Positions 17,297-26,269 of a stretch of DNA of 51,220 bases are shown here, one piece after another (the stretch's first letter is position 1; each line of letters begins with the position of its first letter). Where the stretch lies: the NCBI RefSeq assembly GCF_034651555.1, contig NZ_JAYEEQ010000022.1, positions 1 through 51,220 on the forward strand, given 5' to 3'. The DNA comes from Aurantibrevibacter litoralis. Lineage in GTDB: Bacteria; Bacteroidota; Bacteroidia; Flavobacteriales; Flavobacteriaceae. Position numbers and translations under genes: made by a program. The notes under the pieces are model-generated. The model saw only the letters and a program-made list of their open reading frames with translations. It made no database searches and was not told the DNA's origin.

Positions 17297-17327
17297 AAAT
17301 AAGAAGCGGTTTTTTAAAATGAGCACA

Positions 17328-17924
17328 TCACTTTTGCAGTTCTTTTGCAATAAGCACGTCGAGATACGCTATGGTGTTGAGCAGGTATTTTCTGTCGTCC
17401 GTAATGGTAGCCATGGCCACGGCACCCTGAAGCATAGTGTATAATTGTTTGGCAAACTGCAAGGGCGTTACCGGTAATTTTAGTTCATTATTGTGTAGGC
17501 CTGTTTCTAACACTAAGGCTATTTTACCCTCAATGGTTTTGGCCGTTTCCTTGGCTGCTGCCGCCAAAAGTGGATTATTGTGCTTGGCATCGACACCCAC
17601 ATTTAATACCGGACAACCCCCCATTTCATAGTTAAATTCATTATAATGTCGGTAAAAATGGGTGAGAGAAAACAACTTATCCAAAGACGATCCGGCAACG
17701 GAAAGTTTTTCATCAATTTTAGCCAATAACAATTTGCTGTTGTATTCAAAAGCAGCCATGGCCAACGCTTCCTTGTTTTCAAAATTACCATATAAGGCAC
17801 CTTTGGTAAGTCCGGTCGCTTCTGTAAGATCACTCATACTCGTACCCACATAACCCAGTTTGTTAAAAATGGGCGCAACCGTTTCTATAATATAGGAAGT
17901 GGTTCTTTGGGCTTTACTCGTCAT
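17328..17924 (-). CDS. TetR/AcrR-family transcriptional regulator
   Basis: The 198-residue product has the TetR N-terminal helix-turn-helix: IIETVAPIFNKLGYVGTSMSDLTEATGLTKGALYGNFENKEALAMAAF, about residues 11-60. The ligand domain has CPVLNVGVDAKHNNPLL near 98, seen in the TetR_C_6/YxaF-like group. It likely represses its own gene or a neighbour in response to a small molecule. An imperfect inverted repeat ATATAC-N6-GTATAT lies 33 bases upstream of the start and is a candidate autoregulatory operator. The frame is open to 17984, but the ATG at 17924 gives the normal TetR start. Confidence 0.88.
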   Translation of the reverse strand: MTSKAQRTTSYIIETVAPIFNKLGYVGTSMSDLTEATGLTKGALYGNFENKEALAMAAFEYNSKLLLAKIDEKLSVAGSSLDKLFSLTHFYRHYNEFNYEMGGCPVLNVGVDAKHNNPLLAAAAKETAKTIEGKIALVLETGLHNNELKLPVTPLQFAKQLYTMLQGAVAMATITDDRKYLLNTIAYLDVLIAKELQK

Positions 17925-17956
17925 TAAACCTGTAGTTTTTTCAAAGATAAAAAAAT

Positions 17957-17974
17957 ATATACTGCATGGTATAT
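17957..17974. promoter_or_regulatory. Candidate TetR operator
   Basis: ATATAC (17957-17962) and GTATAT (17969-17974) form an inverted repeat with the spacer TGCATG. The size and position just upstream of the tetR start fit a TetR-type dimer site. Only one copy was seen. Confidence 0.45.
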
Positions 17975-17984
17975 CTAATAGCAT

Positions 17985-18014
17985 AAAAAAGCACCCAAAA
18001 TTGAGTGCTTTTTT
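17985..18014 (-). terminator. Bidirectional terminator between clpB and tetR
   Basis: AAAAAAGCAC (17985-17994) pairs with GTGCTTTTTT (18005-18014). Read on the minus strand it is 25 bases past the clpB stop and ends in a T run, so it should end the clpB transcript before tetR. Confidence 0.75.
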
Positions 18015-18038
18015 GTTTTCTATTTTTTTTTGCGCTGC

Positions 18039-20639
18039 TTACTTTACGAGTTCATCCTGATTTCGAAACACAAGTGTATCATTAAAGGCGTCTAGGAGAA
18101 TAATACTATCTGATTGTATTTTGCTACTCAAAAGTTCTTTTGATAAACTGTTGAGCACTTCTCTTTGAATCACCCTTTTTATAGGACGTGCTCCATACTG
18201 AGGATCGTAGCCCCGCTCGGCCAAATACGCAATGGCCTCTTCGGTGGCATCCATGGTTATGTGTTGCTGTTGCAATACTTTTTTAAGGTGATCTAATTGT
18301 AACCTTACAATCTGTACCAAATCCTTTTTAGAGAGCGGTGTAAACATAATAATATCGTCTATTCGGTTCAGAAATTCTGGCCGTATGTTTTTTCGCAATA
18401 ATCCAAGTACTTCTACTCTAGCCGCTTCTGTGGCACTGTAAATATCCGCATTGTTTTCAAATTTTTCTTGAATAATGTGGCTTCCCATATTGCTGGTCAT
18501 AATAATGATCGTGTTCTTAAAATCCGCCACCCTGCCTTTGTTATCTGTGAGCCTTCCTTCATCTAGCACTTGCAATAGGATGTTAAAAGTGTCTGGATGT
18601 GCCTTTTCAATTTCATCTAATAACACTACAGAATACGGTCTGCGACGCACGGCCTCTGTTAGTTGTCCGCCCTCGTCGTAGCCTACATATCCCGGAGGTG
18701 CACCTACGAGGCGACTCACAGAATGCCGCTCCTGATATTCGCTCATATCTATACGTGTCATGGCGTTTTCATCATCAAAAAGATAGGATGCTAATGTTTT
18801 AGCAAGTTCTGTTTTCCCTACCCCTGTAGTCCCCAAAAATAGGAAAGAACCAATAGGTCGTTTCGCATCTTGTAAGCCCGCCCTACTTCTTCGAATGGCA
18901 TCGGCGACCGCTTGAATGGCTTCATTCTGGCCTACGACCCGTTTATGCAATACATCTTCTAACTTTAGCAATTTTTCCCGTTCACTTTGAAGCATTTTTG
19001 TAACCGGAATTCCGGTCCACTTCGCAACCACTTCCGCAATATCGTCACGGGTTACTTCTTCTTTAATGAGCGTTCCTGCCGCTTGTTGGGTTGCCAGTTC
19101 TTGTTGAAGCACTTCCAGTTTTTCCTGAGCTTCCTTTATTTTTCCATAGCGAAGCTCTGCTACTTTGCCGTAATCGCCATTGCGTTCGGCACGCTCGGCC
19201 TCCACTTTGTAGTTTTCAATATCTTGTTTGGTCTTTTGAATATCGTCTACTACAATTTTTTCACTTTCCCACTTGGCAAATATATCGTGCCTATTTTCTT
19301 TTAAATTGGCAAGTTCTACATGCAACACTTTTAATTTAGAAGGATCATTTTCTCGCTTAATAGCCTCAATTTCAATCTCTAATTGCATTATTTTTCGGTC
19401 AATTACGTCCAATTCTTCTGGTTTAGAATTGATTTCCATACGTAATTTAGAGGCCGCTTCATCCATTAAGTCTATGGCCTTGTCCGGCAAAAATCGATTG
19501 GTTATATACCGTTGCGACAATTCTACCGCCGCAATTACAGCCTCATCCTTAATGCGTACTTTGTGGTGGGTTTCATATTTTTCCTTAATTCCCCTTAAGA
19601 TGGAAATGGCACTTTCGGTATCGGGCTCATCTACAAGCACCTTCTGAAACCTGCGTTCCAAAGCCTTGTCTTTTTCAAAATATTTTTGGTATTCATCTAA
19701 GGTGGTTGCCCCAATAGCTCTGAGTTCTCCTCGGGCTAAGGCAGGTTTTAAAATGTTGGCGGCATCCATAGCACCCTGTCCGCCACCAGCCCCAACTAAG
19801 GTGTGAATTTCATCAATAAAAAGTACTACGTTTCCGTCTGAAGCGATCACTTCCTTAATTACCGCTTTAAGTCGTTCTTCAAACTCTCCTTTATATTTTG
19901 CTCCGGCAATTAAGGCACCCATATCTAAAGAATAAATTACTTTATCTTTTAAGTTTTCGGGGATATCGCCCTGAATAATACGATGCGCTAAGCCCTCCGC
20001 AATGGCCGTTTTACCTACACCGGGTTCGCCAACCAACATAGGGTTGTTTTTGGTTCTTCGGGATAAGATTTGCAATACACGACGAATTTCTTCATCGCGA
20101 CCAATGACCGGATCCAGTTTTCCTTTATCGGCCAATTCGTTTAAATTTTTCGCATATTTGTTTAGGGAATTGTACGTCTCTTCGGCACTTTGTGAGGTTA
20201 CTTTATCCCCTTTACGAAGGGCAGAAATGGCAGCGTTAAGGTCTTTTTCTGTAACACCTTGATCCTTGAGTATTTGCGATATTTTACTTTTAGAATTAAA
20301 TATAGCCAGTATTAAATGCTCAATGGACACGTATTCATCTCCCATTTTCTTCGCGAGATTTGTTGCCTCCGATAGGCTTTTACCGGCTTCTTTGGACAGC
20401 ATAATATCGCCTCCACTTACTTTGGGAAAGTGATTTAACTCCTTTTCTAAAATTTGATGAAGCATGGAGCTATTAACATTTAATTTTTTAAGTAAAAAAG
20501 GAAGTACATTTTCATCTACTACCGAAATGGCCTTAAATAAATGCTCGTTTTCTATTTGTTGATGCCCGTAGCCCTGCGCTAAATGTTGCGCCTGCTGAAT
20601 GGCTTCCTGAGCTTTTATGGTAAGATTATTAAAGTTCAT
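18039..20639 (-). CDS. clpB: ATP-dependent disaggregase ClpB
   Basis: ClpB is the Hsp100 hexamer that works with DnaK to pull apart protein aggregates in the cytosol. Its 866 residues show the N domain (NLTIKAQEAIQQAQHLA), the first AAA module with Walker A GEPGVGKTA near 205 and Walker B VLFIDEIHTLVGAG near 278. The coiled-coil middle domain (ESEKIVVDDIQKTKQDIENYKVEAERAERN) lies around 440-520, and the second AAA module has GTTGVGKTELAKTLA near 605 and a sensor-2 GARPIKRVIQ near the C terminus. Length is standard. It is expressed alone, with a terminator after it, and likely responds to heat stress. Confidence 0.97.
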   Translation of the reverse strand: MNFNNLTIKAQEAIQQAQHLAQGYGHQQIENEHLFKAISVVDENVLPFLLKKLNVNSSMLHQILEKELNHFPKVSGGDIMLSKEAGKSLSEATNLAKKMGDEYVSIEHLILAIFNSKSKISQILKDQGVTEKDLNAAISALRKGDKVTSQSAEETYNSLNKYAKNLNELADKGKLDPVIGRDEEIRRVLQILSRRTKNNPMLVGEPGVGKTAIAEGLAHRIIQGDIPENLKDKVIYSLDMGALIAGAKYKGEFEERLKAVIKEVIASDGNVVLFIDEIHTLVGAGGGQGAMDAANILKPALARGELRAIGATTLDEYQKYFEKDKALERRFQKVLVDEPDTESAISILRGIKEKYETHHKVRIKDEAVIAAVELSQRYITNRFLPDKAIDLMDEAASKLRMEINSKPEELDVIDRKIMQLEIEIEAIKRENDPSKLKVLHVELANLKENRHDIFAKWESEKIVVDDIQKTKQDIENYKVEAERAERNGDYGKVAELRYGKIKEAQEKLEVLQQELATQQAAGTLIKEEVTRDDIAEVVAKWTGIPVTKMLQSEREKLLKLEDVLHKRVVGQNEAIQAVADAIRRSRAGLQDAKRPIGSFLFLGTTGVGKTELAKTLASYLFDDENAMTRIDMSEYQERHSVSRLVGAPPGYVGYDEGGQLTEAVRRRPYSVVLLDEIEKAHPDTFNILLQVLDEGRLTDNKGRVADFKNTIIIMTSNMGSHIIQEKFENNADIYSATEAARVEVLGLLRKNIRPEFLNRIDDIIMFTPLSKKDLVQIVRLQLDHLKKVLQQQHITMDATEEAIAYLAERGYDPQYGARPIKRVIQREVLNSLSKELLSSKIQSDSIILLDAFNDTLVFRNQDELVK

Positions 20640-20809
20640 AATTTCTATATATTTTTAGTTATTATACTTATTTTTACACGAAAAAGGTCAACAATCTTAC
20701 CAAAGTAAAATATAGACATTATGTCGTTGAATCGGCAAAAATAACTGACTTTTTGTCGGATAGTAAGGTGTTATTATTTGTTCGACTTATTAGTGAAAAC
20801 AGGATTTAC

Positions 20810-21205
20810 ATGGGATTATTTCAGAATTTGTTTGGCAGAGAAGATAAGGAAACACGCAAGGATGAAAAAACGATTCCTTGGATAAAGCTTACTTCATTGG
20901 ACCAATTCAGTGCGTTAAGGGAAAACTCTAATAATAGGACACAACTTATTTTTAAGCATTCCACCACCTGCGGAATTAGTAGAATGGTATTGAAAATGTT
21001 TACTGATGGCTATGCCTTGTCCGAATCGCAAGCCGATTTGTATTTTTTGGACCTGCATCAATATCGAAATATATCTAGTGCGGTAGCTCAAGAACTTGGT
21101 GTGCAACACCAGTCTCCGCAACTGATTGTGCTTAAAAACGGTACTGTAGTAACACATGCTTCTCACGGAAGTATACCAGATGTAGCTCTAGAAAAATATG
21201 TGTAG
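20810..21205 (+). CDS. ytxJ: Bacillithiol-system redox protein YtxJ
   Basis: The 131-residue protein has a thioredoxin-like fold of the YtxJ (DUF2847) type. The single redox Cys54 sits in HSTTCGIS at 50-57, and the typical DLHQYRNISSAVAQELGVQHQSPQLIVLKNG segment follows with the cis-Pro. Proteins of this family act as monothiol bacilliredoxins removing bacillithiol from protein thiols. The frame is open from 20753; the ATG at 20810 begins with MGLFQNLFG, matching family starts. It is divergent from clpB. Confidence 0.88.
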   Translation: MGLFQNLFGREDKETRKDEKTIPWIKLTSLDQFSALRENSNNRTQLIFKHSTTCGISRMVLKMFTDGYALSESQADLYFLDLHQYRNISSAVAQELGVQHQSPQLIVLKNGTVVTHASHGSIPDVALEKYV

Positions 21206-21342
21206 CCTAGCCCTTAGTGCAAATTAGTCATTCGTTTTTGTGGCCAAATAAGGGACGGTATCGTATGGATTGTGCCTAAATGATTTTTTTAAAGAATCTT
21301 ACGAATACGGCTACATTGTCTAAGACATTAAACCAAGCGATT

Positions 21343-22542
21343 TTAATGCCTTTGGGTCGGGAATTTGTGACGTACCAAAATATGCTTTAATTTGGCTTTC
21401 ATGTCCTCGCCCGCATCATACACCATTTGTTCGTTGCTGGGAAAAGGAACCGATGTGAGGTTTAGCATGGCGATCATATCCGTATCGAGTGCCCTTTTAT
21501 CCCCCTGATAATTTGCGTAATGATGTTCAAATATGAATTCACTACTCAGCGGATAAGTATTTAGCTGCTGCTGGGTTTTTAAATCAATAAAACGTACATT
21601 TCCGGCGACCTGTGCCGTTTTAAATTGTGTAAATTGATAAAATGTACTCCGCACTGTCTTTAGTTTCTCTACTTTAATTTTGTTGCCAAGGCTGTCTTTA
21701 ACCACATTGCCATTTCGATCTAATAAAAACTCATACCCATCTGCAATTTGTCGTTCTTTAATGACCTGTTTTTCTTTTACTTGTTCCGGAGATATGGCAA
21801 TAGTACGAAAAGCCAGTTGCATCTCAAAGTCGTATGTTTGCCCTTTTATAGGATTGGCATGGTATTGCGTCCATAAATCATTTAACCCGTAGGTGTTAAA
21901 ATTGAGTAATTCGTCTTGTAACCTGCCGGGGATGATCTGTTCGGTATCGTTATAAATTTGAACTTTTACATAATCCAAGCCTTTCGCATAAGCGGTTTCC
22001 ATTTTAATAGCGGTATCGGCATATCCTGGATGTATCTCGTTGAGATAAGCAAAGTCGTCATACGCTTTTCTAAAATCGCTTTTAGTAGTTCCCTTATCCA
22101 GCAGAGCGGAAGCGTTGCCATAAAGATATTCAGAGAGTTTATTTTTAGATTTTATAATTTTTTCATCATAATTTTTAAATTCGAAGGCAGCATTCCTATT
22201 CTGATCCTGTATGCGAAGCGGTAATAAGGGTGTTATACGCTTTTGAATCTCATTAAGCGACACGTATGTGGTATAGATACGCTCATAGTTGGCCGGATTA
22301 CCATCTTTTTTCAAAAATGCAATTTCTTGTAGTTCTCGATCTGCGTTTTTATAAAAGGCCTCTTCTAACATTAAAATATAGCGTTGATGGCTTTTTTTGT
22401 CTTTGTTGCCGGCCAAATTCTGTAGGGCACTAGTAATAGCACTTCCATAATTGCCCGTATTTAGGGCTTCTTGTGTTTTTTTGACACCACTACAAGAAAT
22501 TACCAAACCAAATGAAACGAAATACACAAACAGCTTTTTCAT
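21343..22542 (-). CDS. Hypothetical lipoprotein with helical repeats
   Basis: The 399-residue product starts with a lipoprotein signal (LVISC, Cys17). The first half (EALNTGNYGSAITSALQNLAGNKDKKSHQRYILMLEEAF) looks like TPR-type helical hairpins up to about residue 190. The second half appears beta-rich and ends in a short helix. I know similar Bacteroidota lipoproteins without assigned function. It stands after fahA on the same strand with about 190 bases between, a stretch that contains a strong hairpin. Confidence 0.75.
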   Translation of the reverse strand: MKKLFVYFVSFGLVISCSGVKKTQEALNTGNYGSAITSALQNLAGNKDKKSHQRYILMLEEAFYKNADRELQEIAFLKKDGNPANYERIYTTYVSLNEIQKRITPLLPLRIQDQNRNAAFEFKNYDEKIIKSKNKLSEYLYGNASALLDKGTTKSDFRKAYDDFAYLNEIHPGYADTAIKMETAYAKGLDYVKVQIYNDTEQIIPGRLQDELLNFNTYGLNDLWTQYHANPIKGQTYDFEMQLAFRTIAISPEQVKEKQVIKERQIADGYEFLLDRNGNVVKDSLGNKIKVEKLKTVRSTFYQFTQFKTAQVAGNVRFIDLKTQQQLNTYPLSSEFIFEHHYANYQGDKRALDTDMIAMLNLTSVPFPSNEQMVYDAGEDMKAKLKHILVRHKFPTQRH

Positions 22543-22602
22543 GAAGGCTACCTTATTTTAACATGTTTTACTTTGAAAGAACGCAAACACCCTCATTTTC
22601 GT

Positions 22603-22643
22603 ATACCTATCCTTAAATTCTAATCGAAGTTAAGGACAGGTAT
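22603..22643. repeat. 14-bp stem hairpin between fahA and the lipoprotein gene
   Basis: ATACCTATCCTTAA (22603-22616) pairs with TTAAGGACAGGTAT (22630-22643) with a single mismatch (a wobble in one strand) and a 13-base loop. There is no T run on either side, so it is not a standard terminator. It lies 60 bases upstream of the lipoprotein start and 87 bases past the fahA stop, read on the minus strand. Confidence 0.7.
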
Positions 22644-22730
22644 TTGGTACTAAAACCTTGCCTTTGCTGTATTGTTATAGAACTTCTTTGTTCATAAAAG
22701 ACGCACCATAACGATCTTGAGTTTAAAGGG

Positions 22731-24020
22731 TTACTTTTTCTTCAATGGTAAGGCGGGCAAAAGTTTGGTGCTGACCTCCCCAAAACCAATGCGATATCCG
22801 TTTTTAATACAATATCCCGTAATGGTAACGGTGTCGTTGTCGTCTATAAAGGTGCGTTCGGTACCATCATTGAGGGTCAACGGTTTTTCGCCACGCCAGG
22901 TAAGCTCCATCATGGAGCCGAAAGATTCCGGAGTAGTTCCGGAAATAGTGCCGCTACCCATTAAGTCCCCACTATTTACTTTGCATCCGTTAATGGTATG
23001 ATGCGCCAGTTGCTGTGCCATGGTCCAATACAAATATTTAAAATTGGATTTTGTTACTTTAGTGGGTTGCCCATTTTCGGGAGTTATAAAAACTTTCAAG
23101 TGAATGTCAAAACTTCGCTTTCCCGATTGTTGTAAATAGGGTAGTGGTTTAGGCTCCTGTGTTGGACTTTCTACCCTAAAGGGTTCTAGGGCATCTAAGG
23201 TTATAATCCATGGAGAAATAGAGGAGGCAAAGTTTTTCGATAAAAACGGCCCAAGAGGCACATATTCCCATTTTTGAATATCTCGAGCGCTCCAATCGTT
23301 AAAAAGTACCATTCCAAAAATATAATCTTCCGCCTCCTCAATGCTTACGGGTTCTCCTAAAATATTGGCATCGGTGGTTATAAATGCGGTTTCTAGTTCA
23401 AAATCTACTAGTCGCGATGGCCCAAAAATGGGCTGTTCGGCGCCAGCTGGTAGCGTTTGCCCCATTGGACGTCTTATGGGCGTGCCACTGGGAACTATAG
23501 AAGAACTTCTTCCGTGATATCCTACCGGAATATGCAACCAGTTGGGCAACAATGCATTTTCCGGATCCCGAAACATTTTTCCAATATTGGTAGCATGTTC
23601 TTTACTGGAATAAAAGTCGGTATAATCACCGATCTGAACCGGCAACTGCATTTCAATCTCATCCAAGGAGAACAGTACTATATTTTTGTGCGCTTCTTTG
23701 GTTTTTAGTTCATCGTTATGCAGTTCAAAAATCTCACTAATACGGTTGCGCACCAGTCGCCATGTTTTTTTTCCGTCCGAGATAAAATCATTTAGACTGT
23801 CTTGAAGAAAGATATCATCGGTAAGCGGAATATCTTTAAAATACCCCAATTGGTGTAAGGCGCCTAAATCTATGGCATAGTCCCCAATGCGCGTTCCTAT
23901 GGTGATCACATCGTCACGCGTAAGGAAAACCCCAAAGGGAATATTTTGAATGGGAAAATCGGAGTTCGGCGAAACAGGCAGCCAGCTTTGCTTTGAGGGA
24001 TCATTGGTTTTTATAGGCAT
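22731..24020 (-). CDS. fahA: Fumarylacetoacetase
   Basis: The enzyme splits 4-fumarylacetoacetate into fumarate and acetoacetate, the last step of tyrosine catabolism. The 429-residue product has the N-terminal SH3-like part (QNIPFGVFLTRDD), the catalytic DYTDFYSSKEHATN near 118-131 with the nucleophile-activating His, and metal-binding segments PVGYHGRSSSIV near 155 and DFELETAFI near 193. It also has VLFNDWSARDIQKWEYVPLGPFLSKNF near 226-252 and SGTISGT near 371. Length agrees with the eukaryotic-type FAH. The frame extends to 24086 but the ATG at 24020 is directly preceded by a -7-like element at 24051, so the longer form is unlikely. Confidence 0.95.
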   Translation of the reverse strand: MPIKTNDPSKQSWLPVSPNSDFPIQNIPFGVFLTRDDVITIGTRIGDYAIDLGALHQLGYFKDIPLTDDIFLQDSLNDFISDGKKTWRLVRNRISEIFELHNDELKTKEAHKNIVLFSLDEIEMQLPVQIGDYTDFYSSKEHATNIGKMFRDPENALLPNWLHIPVGYHGRSSSIVPSGTPIRRPMGQTLPAGAEQPIFGPSRLVDFELETAFITTDANILGEPVSIEEAEDYIFGMVLFNDWSARDIQKWEYVPLGPFLSKNFASSISPWIITLDALEPFRVESPTQEPKPLPYLQQSGKRSFDIHLKVFITPENGQPTKVTKSNFKYLYWTMAQQLAHHTINGCKVNSGDLMGSGTISGTTPESFGSMMELTWRGEKPLTLNDGTERTFIDDNDTVTITGYCIKNGYRIGFGEVSTKLLPALPLKKK

Positions 24021-24050
24021 TGTTAATTGGTGTTTGATAAATTGCGTTAT

Positions 24051-24058
24051 CAAATATA
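24051..24058 (-). promoter_or_regulatory. -7 promoter element of fahA
   Basis: On the minus strand the bases read TATATTTG, an exact TAnnTTTG match, 30 bases upstream of the chosen fahA start. The glyA gene diverges from the other side. Confidence 0.55.
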
Positions 24059-24126
24059 TTATTTTCTTCCAATTAACGATCGGCAATTCGTATTTTTACG
24101 CCCTCAATTAACACAATATAAAAATA

Positions 24127-25404
24127 ATGAATCGAGACGAGCAGATATTTCAACTCATAGCCGAAGAAAGAGAACGTCAAACGCATGGAATTGAGCTTAT
24201 TGCGTCAGAAAATTTCACAAGTCCCCAAGTAATGGAAGCGGCCGGTTCGGTACTTACCAACAAATACGCAGAAGGATATCCGGGCAAAAGGTATTATGGC
24301 GGTTGTGAGATTGTAGACCAGGTAGAGCAAATTGCCATCGATAGGGCTAAAGCGCTTTTTGGTGCGCAATATGCCAATGTTCAGCCACATTCCGGGTCGC
24401 AAGCCAATGCTTCGGTATACCACGCCTGTTTGAAACCGGGAGATACTATTTTAGGATTCGATTTGGCTCATGGCGGACATTTAACACACGGTTCTCCGGT
24501 TAATTTTTCGGGTAGGCTTTATCGTCCTGTTTTTTACGGGGTTGATCAAGAAACAGGAAGATTAAATTATGACAAAATTCAAGAGATTGCCACCAAGGAA
24601 AAACCAAAATTGATTATTGCCGGCGCTTCGGCCTATTCCAGAGATATGGATTTTAAGCGATTTCGAGAAATTGCGGATAGCGTAGGAGCGCTTCTGTTGG
24701 CCGACATTTCCCATCCGGCCGGACTTATAGCGAAAGGGATTTTAAACGACCCCATACCACACTGCCATATCGTAACTACTACCACCCATAAAACATTGAG
24801 AGGCCCCAGAGGTGGACTCATTTTGATGGGGGAAGATTTTGATAATCCGTTTGGGCTAACCTTAAAAAACGGTTCCCTGCGAAAAATGTCGGCACTGCTA
24901 GATTTGGCTGTTTTTCCGGGCAATCAGGGTGGTCCTTTAGAGCACATTATTGCTGCAAAAGCCATAGCGTTCGGAGAGGCTTTATCGGACAAATTTTTAC
25001 ATTATATGCTGCAAGTAAAGAAAAACGCAGCGGCTATGGCCAAAGCTTTTGTTGCACGCAACTACCAAATTATTTCCGGAGGTACCGACAATCATATGAT
25101 GCTTATCGATTTACGGAATAAAGATATCACCGGAAAAGAGGCGGAGGCCGCTTTGGTAAAGGCCGATATTACCGCAAACAAGAATATGGTGCCATTTGAT
25201 GATAAATCCCCTTTTATTACTTCAGGAGTGCGTTTCGGTACGGCTGCCATAACCACCAGAGGGCTAAAGGAAGCCGATATGGAAACTATCGTAGCTTTAA
25301 TTGATAAGGTATTGCTAAACAGGGATAACGACGCTGTTTTGCAGGATATAAAGCGGGACGTAAACCAACTGATGCAAGGAAGGCCTTTATTTGTATTTAA
25401 TTAA
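24127..25404 (+). CDS. glyA: Serine hydroxymethyltransferase
   Basis: GlyA interconverts serine and glycine with tetrahydrofolate and supplies one-carbon units in the cytosol. The 425-residue PLP enzyme has ELIASENFTSPQVMEAAGSVLTNKYAEGYPGKRYYGG near 21-57, HSGSQANASVY near 92, and the PLP-binding Lys222 in TTTTHKTLRGPRGG. The C-terminal GVRFGTAAITTRG is also standard. Length is typical. It is followed by a hairpin and a convergent gene. Confidence 0.97.
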   Translation: MNRDEQIFQLIAEERERQTHGIELIASENFTSPQVMEAAGSVLTNKYAEGYPGKRYYGGCEIVDQVEQIAIDRAKALFGAQYANVQPHSGSQANASVYHACLKPGDTILGFDLAHGGHLTHGSPVNFSGRLYRPVFYGVDQETGRLNYDKIQEIATKEKPKLIIAGASAYSRDMDFKRFREIADSVGALLLADISHPAGLIAKGILNDPIPHCHIVTTTTHKTLRGPRGGLILMGEDFDNPFGLTLKNGSLRKMSALLDLAVFPGNQGGPLEHIIAAKAIAFGEALSDKFLHYMLQVKKNAAAMAKAFVARNYQIISGGTDNHMMLIDLRNKDITGKEAEAALVKADITANKNMVPFDDKSPFITSGVRFGTAAITTRGLKEADMETIVALIDKVLLNRDNDAVLQDIKRDVNQLMQGRPLFVFN

Positions 25405-25416
25405 GTCTAAAAATGT

Positions 25417-25439
25417 GAAACCTGTGCAACTCAGGTTTC
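25417..25439. terminator. Hairpin between glyA and the convergent unknown gene
   Basis: GAAACCTG (25417-25424) pairs perfectly with CAGGTTTC (25432-25439) around a seven-base loop. It lacks a clear T run on either strand, so it may stabilise the 3' ends or serve as a weak bidirectional terminator. Confidence 0.55.
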
Positions 25440-25450
25440 CCTATGTTACC

Positions 25451-26119
25451 TCAGTGGTTTAACATAAATAAATCGCCAAATTCCATTGTTTGATTTGGCA
25501 CATCATAAATGACGGCATCTTCCTCCGATTCAAAATAAAGTCCCCAGAACCTAAAATAATCTTTTTCGTTATTTTTTCCCTTGCTGATATTATGTAGGGT
25601 GTGGCCTAGATTATGGGTGTCTTCCTCAAAAACAGGAATATAGATTTCGTACGGAACTTCCATGCTGTTTTTATACAGCAAATGGTAATTTTCTTGAATC
25701 GATTTCAGAATGTTTTGTAACTGATCGGGGATGCTCTGACCGTAAATTTTTTCGATGATAATCGAGGTGTCTTTTAGATACAGTGAGAGTTCCATAATAT
25801 CTAATCCAACGGAATTTTCGTTATATAGTTTAGATAACATACTGAAAAATAACGTAGTCGTATCCGGTTCGATCAACAATTCCTGCTGGAGGTTGTTCTG
25901 ATATTGCAAGCAAGAAATCATTTCCTTTAACGTGAAATTAAAGTGAACTCCAATGACCAAATGACACAAATCGTCGCCGCATCCACATTTGCGCACCGTG
26001 ACTTCTGAAAGCAGGTAGCGCTCTAAACTTTCCTTAAAATGATCTAGGGCATTGATTTGTATGGTACTGTCCATATCAAAATCAAGGTTGTTTTTAAAAC
26101 CGTCGGTATAAATAGGCAT
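25451..26119 (-). CDS. Hypothetical protein under a shared inverted-repeat promoter
   Basis: The 222-residue acidic protein is not recognised. It has no signal peptide or membrane segment. A VRKCGCGDDLCHLVIGVHFNF stretch near residues 42-62 holds three closely spaced cysteines (CxCxxxxC) and a His that might bind a metal. The rest is predicted mixed helix and strand with many E, D and N. Its start is supported by a TAAATTTG -7 element 29 bases upstream. A CCTTA-N7-TAAGG inverted repeat lies exactly 32 bases further up, the same arrangement as before the LytTR gene. That points to a role in the same regulatory circuit as the neighbouring two-component genes. The next gene upstream is a response regulator. 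Confidence 0.75.
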   Translation of the reverse strand: MPIYTDGFKNNLDFDMDSTIQINALDHFKESLERYLLSEVTVRKCGCGDDLCHLVIGVHFNFTLKEMISCLQYQNNLQQELLIEPDTTTLFFSMLSKLYNENSVGLDIMELSLYLKDTSIIIEKIYGQSIPDQLQNILKSIQENYHLLYKNSMEVPYEIYIPVFEEDTHNLGHTLHNISKGKNNEKDYFRFWGLYFESEEDAVIYDVPNQTMEFGDLFMLNH

Positions 26120-26147
26120 AATTTGGTATGTTAGTTTACTCTACTTC

Positions 26148-26155
26148 CAAATTTA
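26148..26155 (-). promoter_or_regulatory. -7 promoter element of the unknown 222-residue protein gene
   Basis: TAAATTTG on the minus strand matches TAnnTTTG. It is 29 bases upstream of the start codon. Confidence 0.6.
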
Positions 26156-26187
26156 GTATTTATAAAAAAAAGCCGATTACAAAAAAG

Positions 26188-26204
26188 CCTTAGAAAAACT
26201 AAGG
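26188..26204. promoter_or_regulatory. CCTTA-N7-TAAGG box 1 (candidate operator)
   Basis: CCTTAG-AAAAA-CTAAGG forms a 17-bp inverted repeat. On the minus strand it ends exactly 32 bases before the -7 element at 26148-26155. A similar 17-bp box and similar flanking bases lie before the LytTR gene at the same distance. Read as RNA it could also fold into a terminator-like hairpin, because a T run follows. Confidence 0.6.
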
Positions 26205-26269
26205 TTTCGATATTATTTTAGGCTATATTGAAGGAAAATTCGTGTAAAATAGCAGAAAATAAAAAAAAC

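Noticed and set aside
26188..26214. CCTTAG hairpin as the terminator of the response regulator gene
   Set aside because: A T run follows on the minus strand, but the stem is only six pairs, the same sequence sits before the LytTR gene far from any gene end, and the exact 32-base distance to both -7 elements fits an operator better. Not fully excluded.
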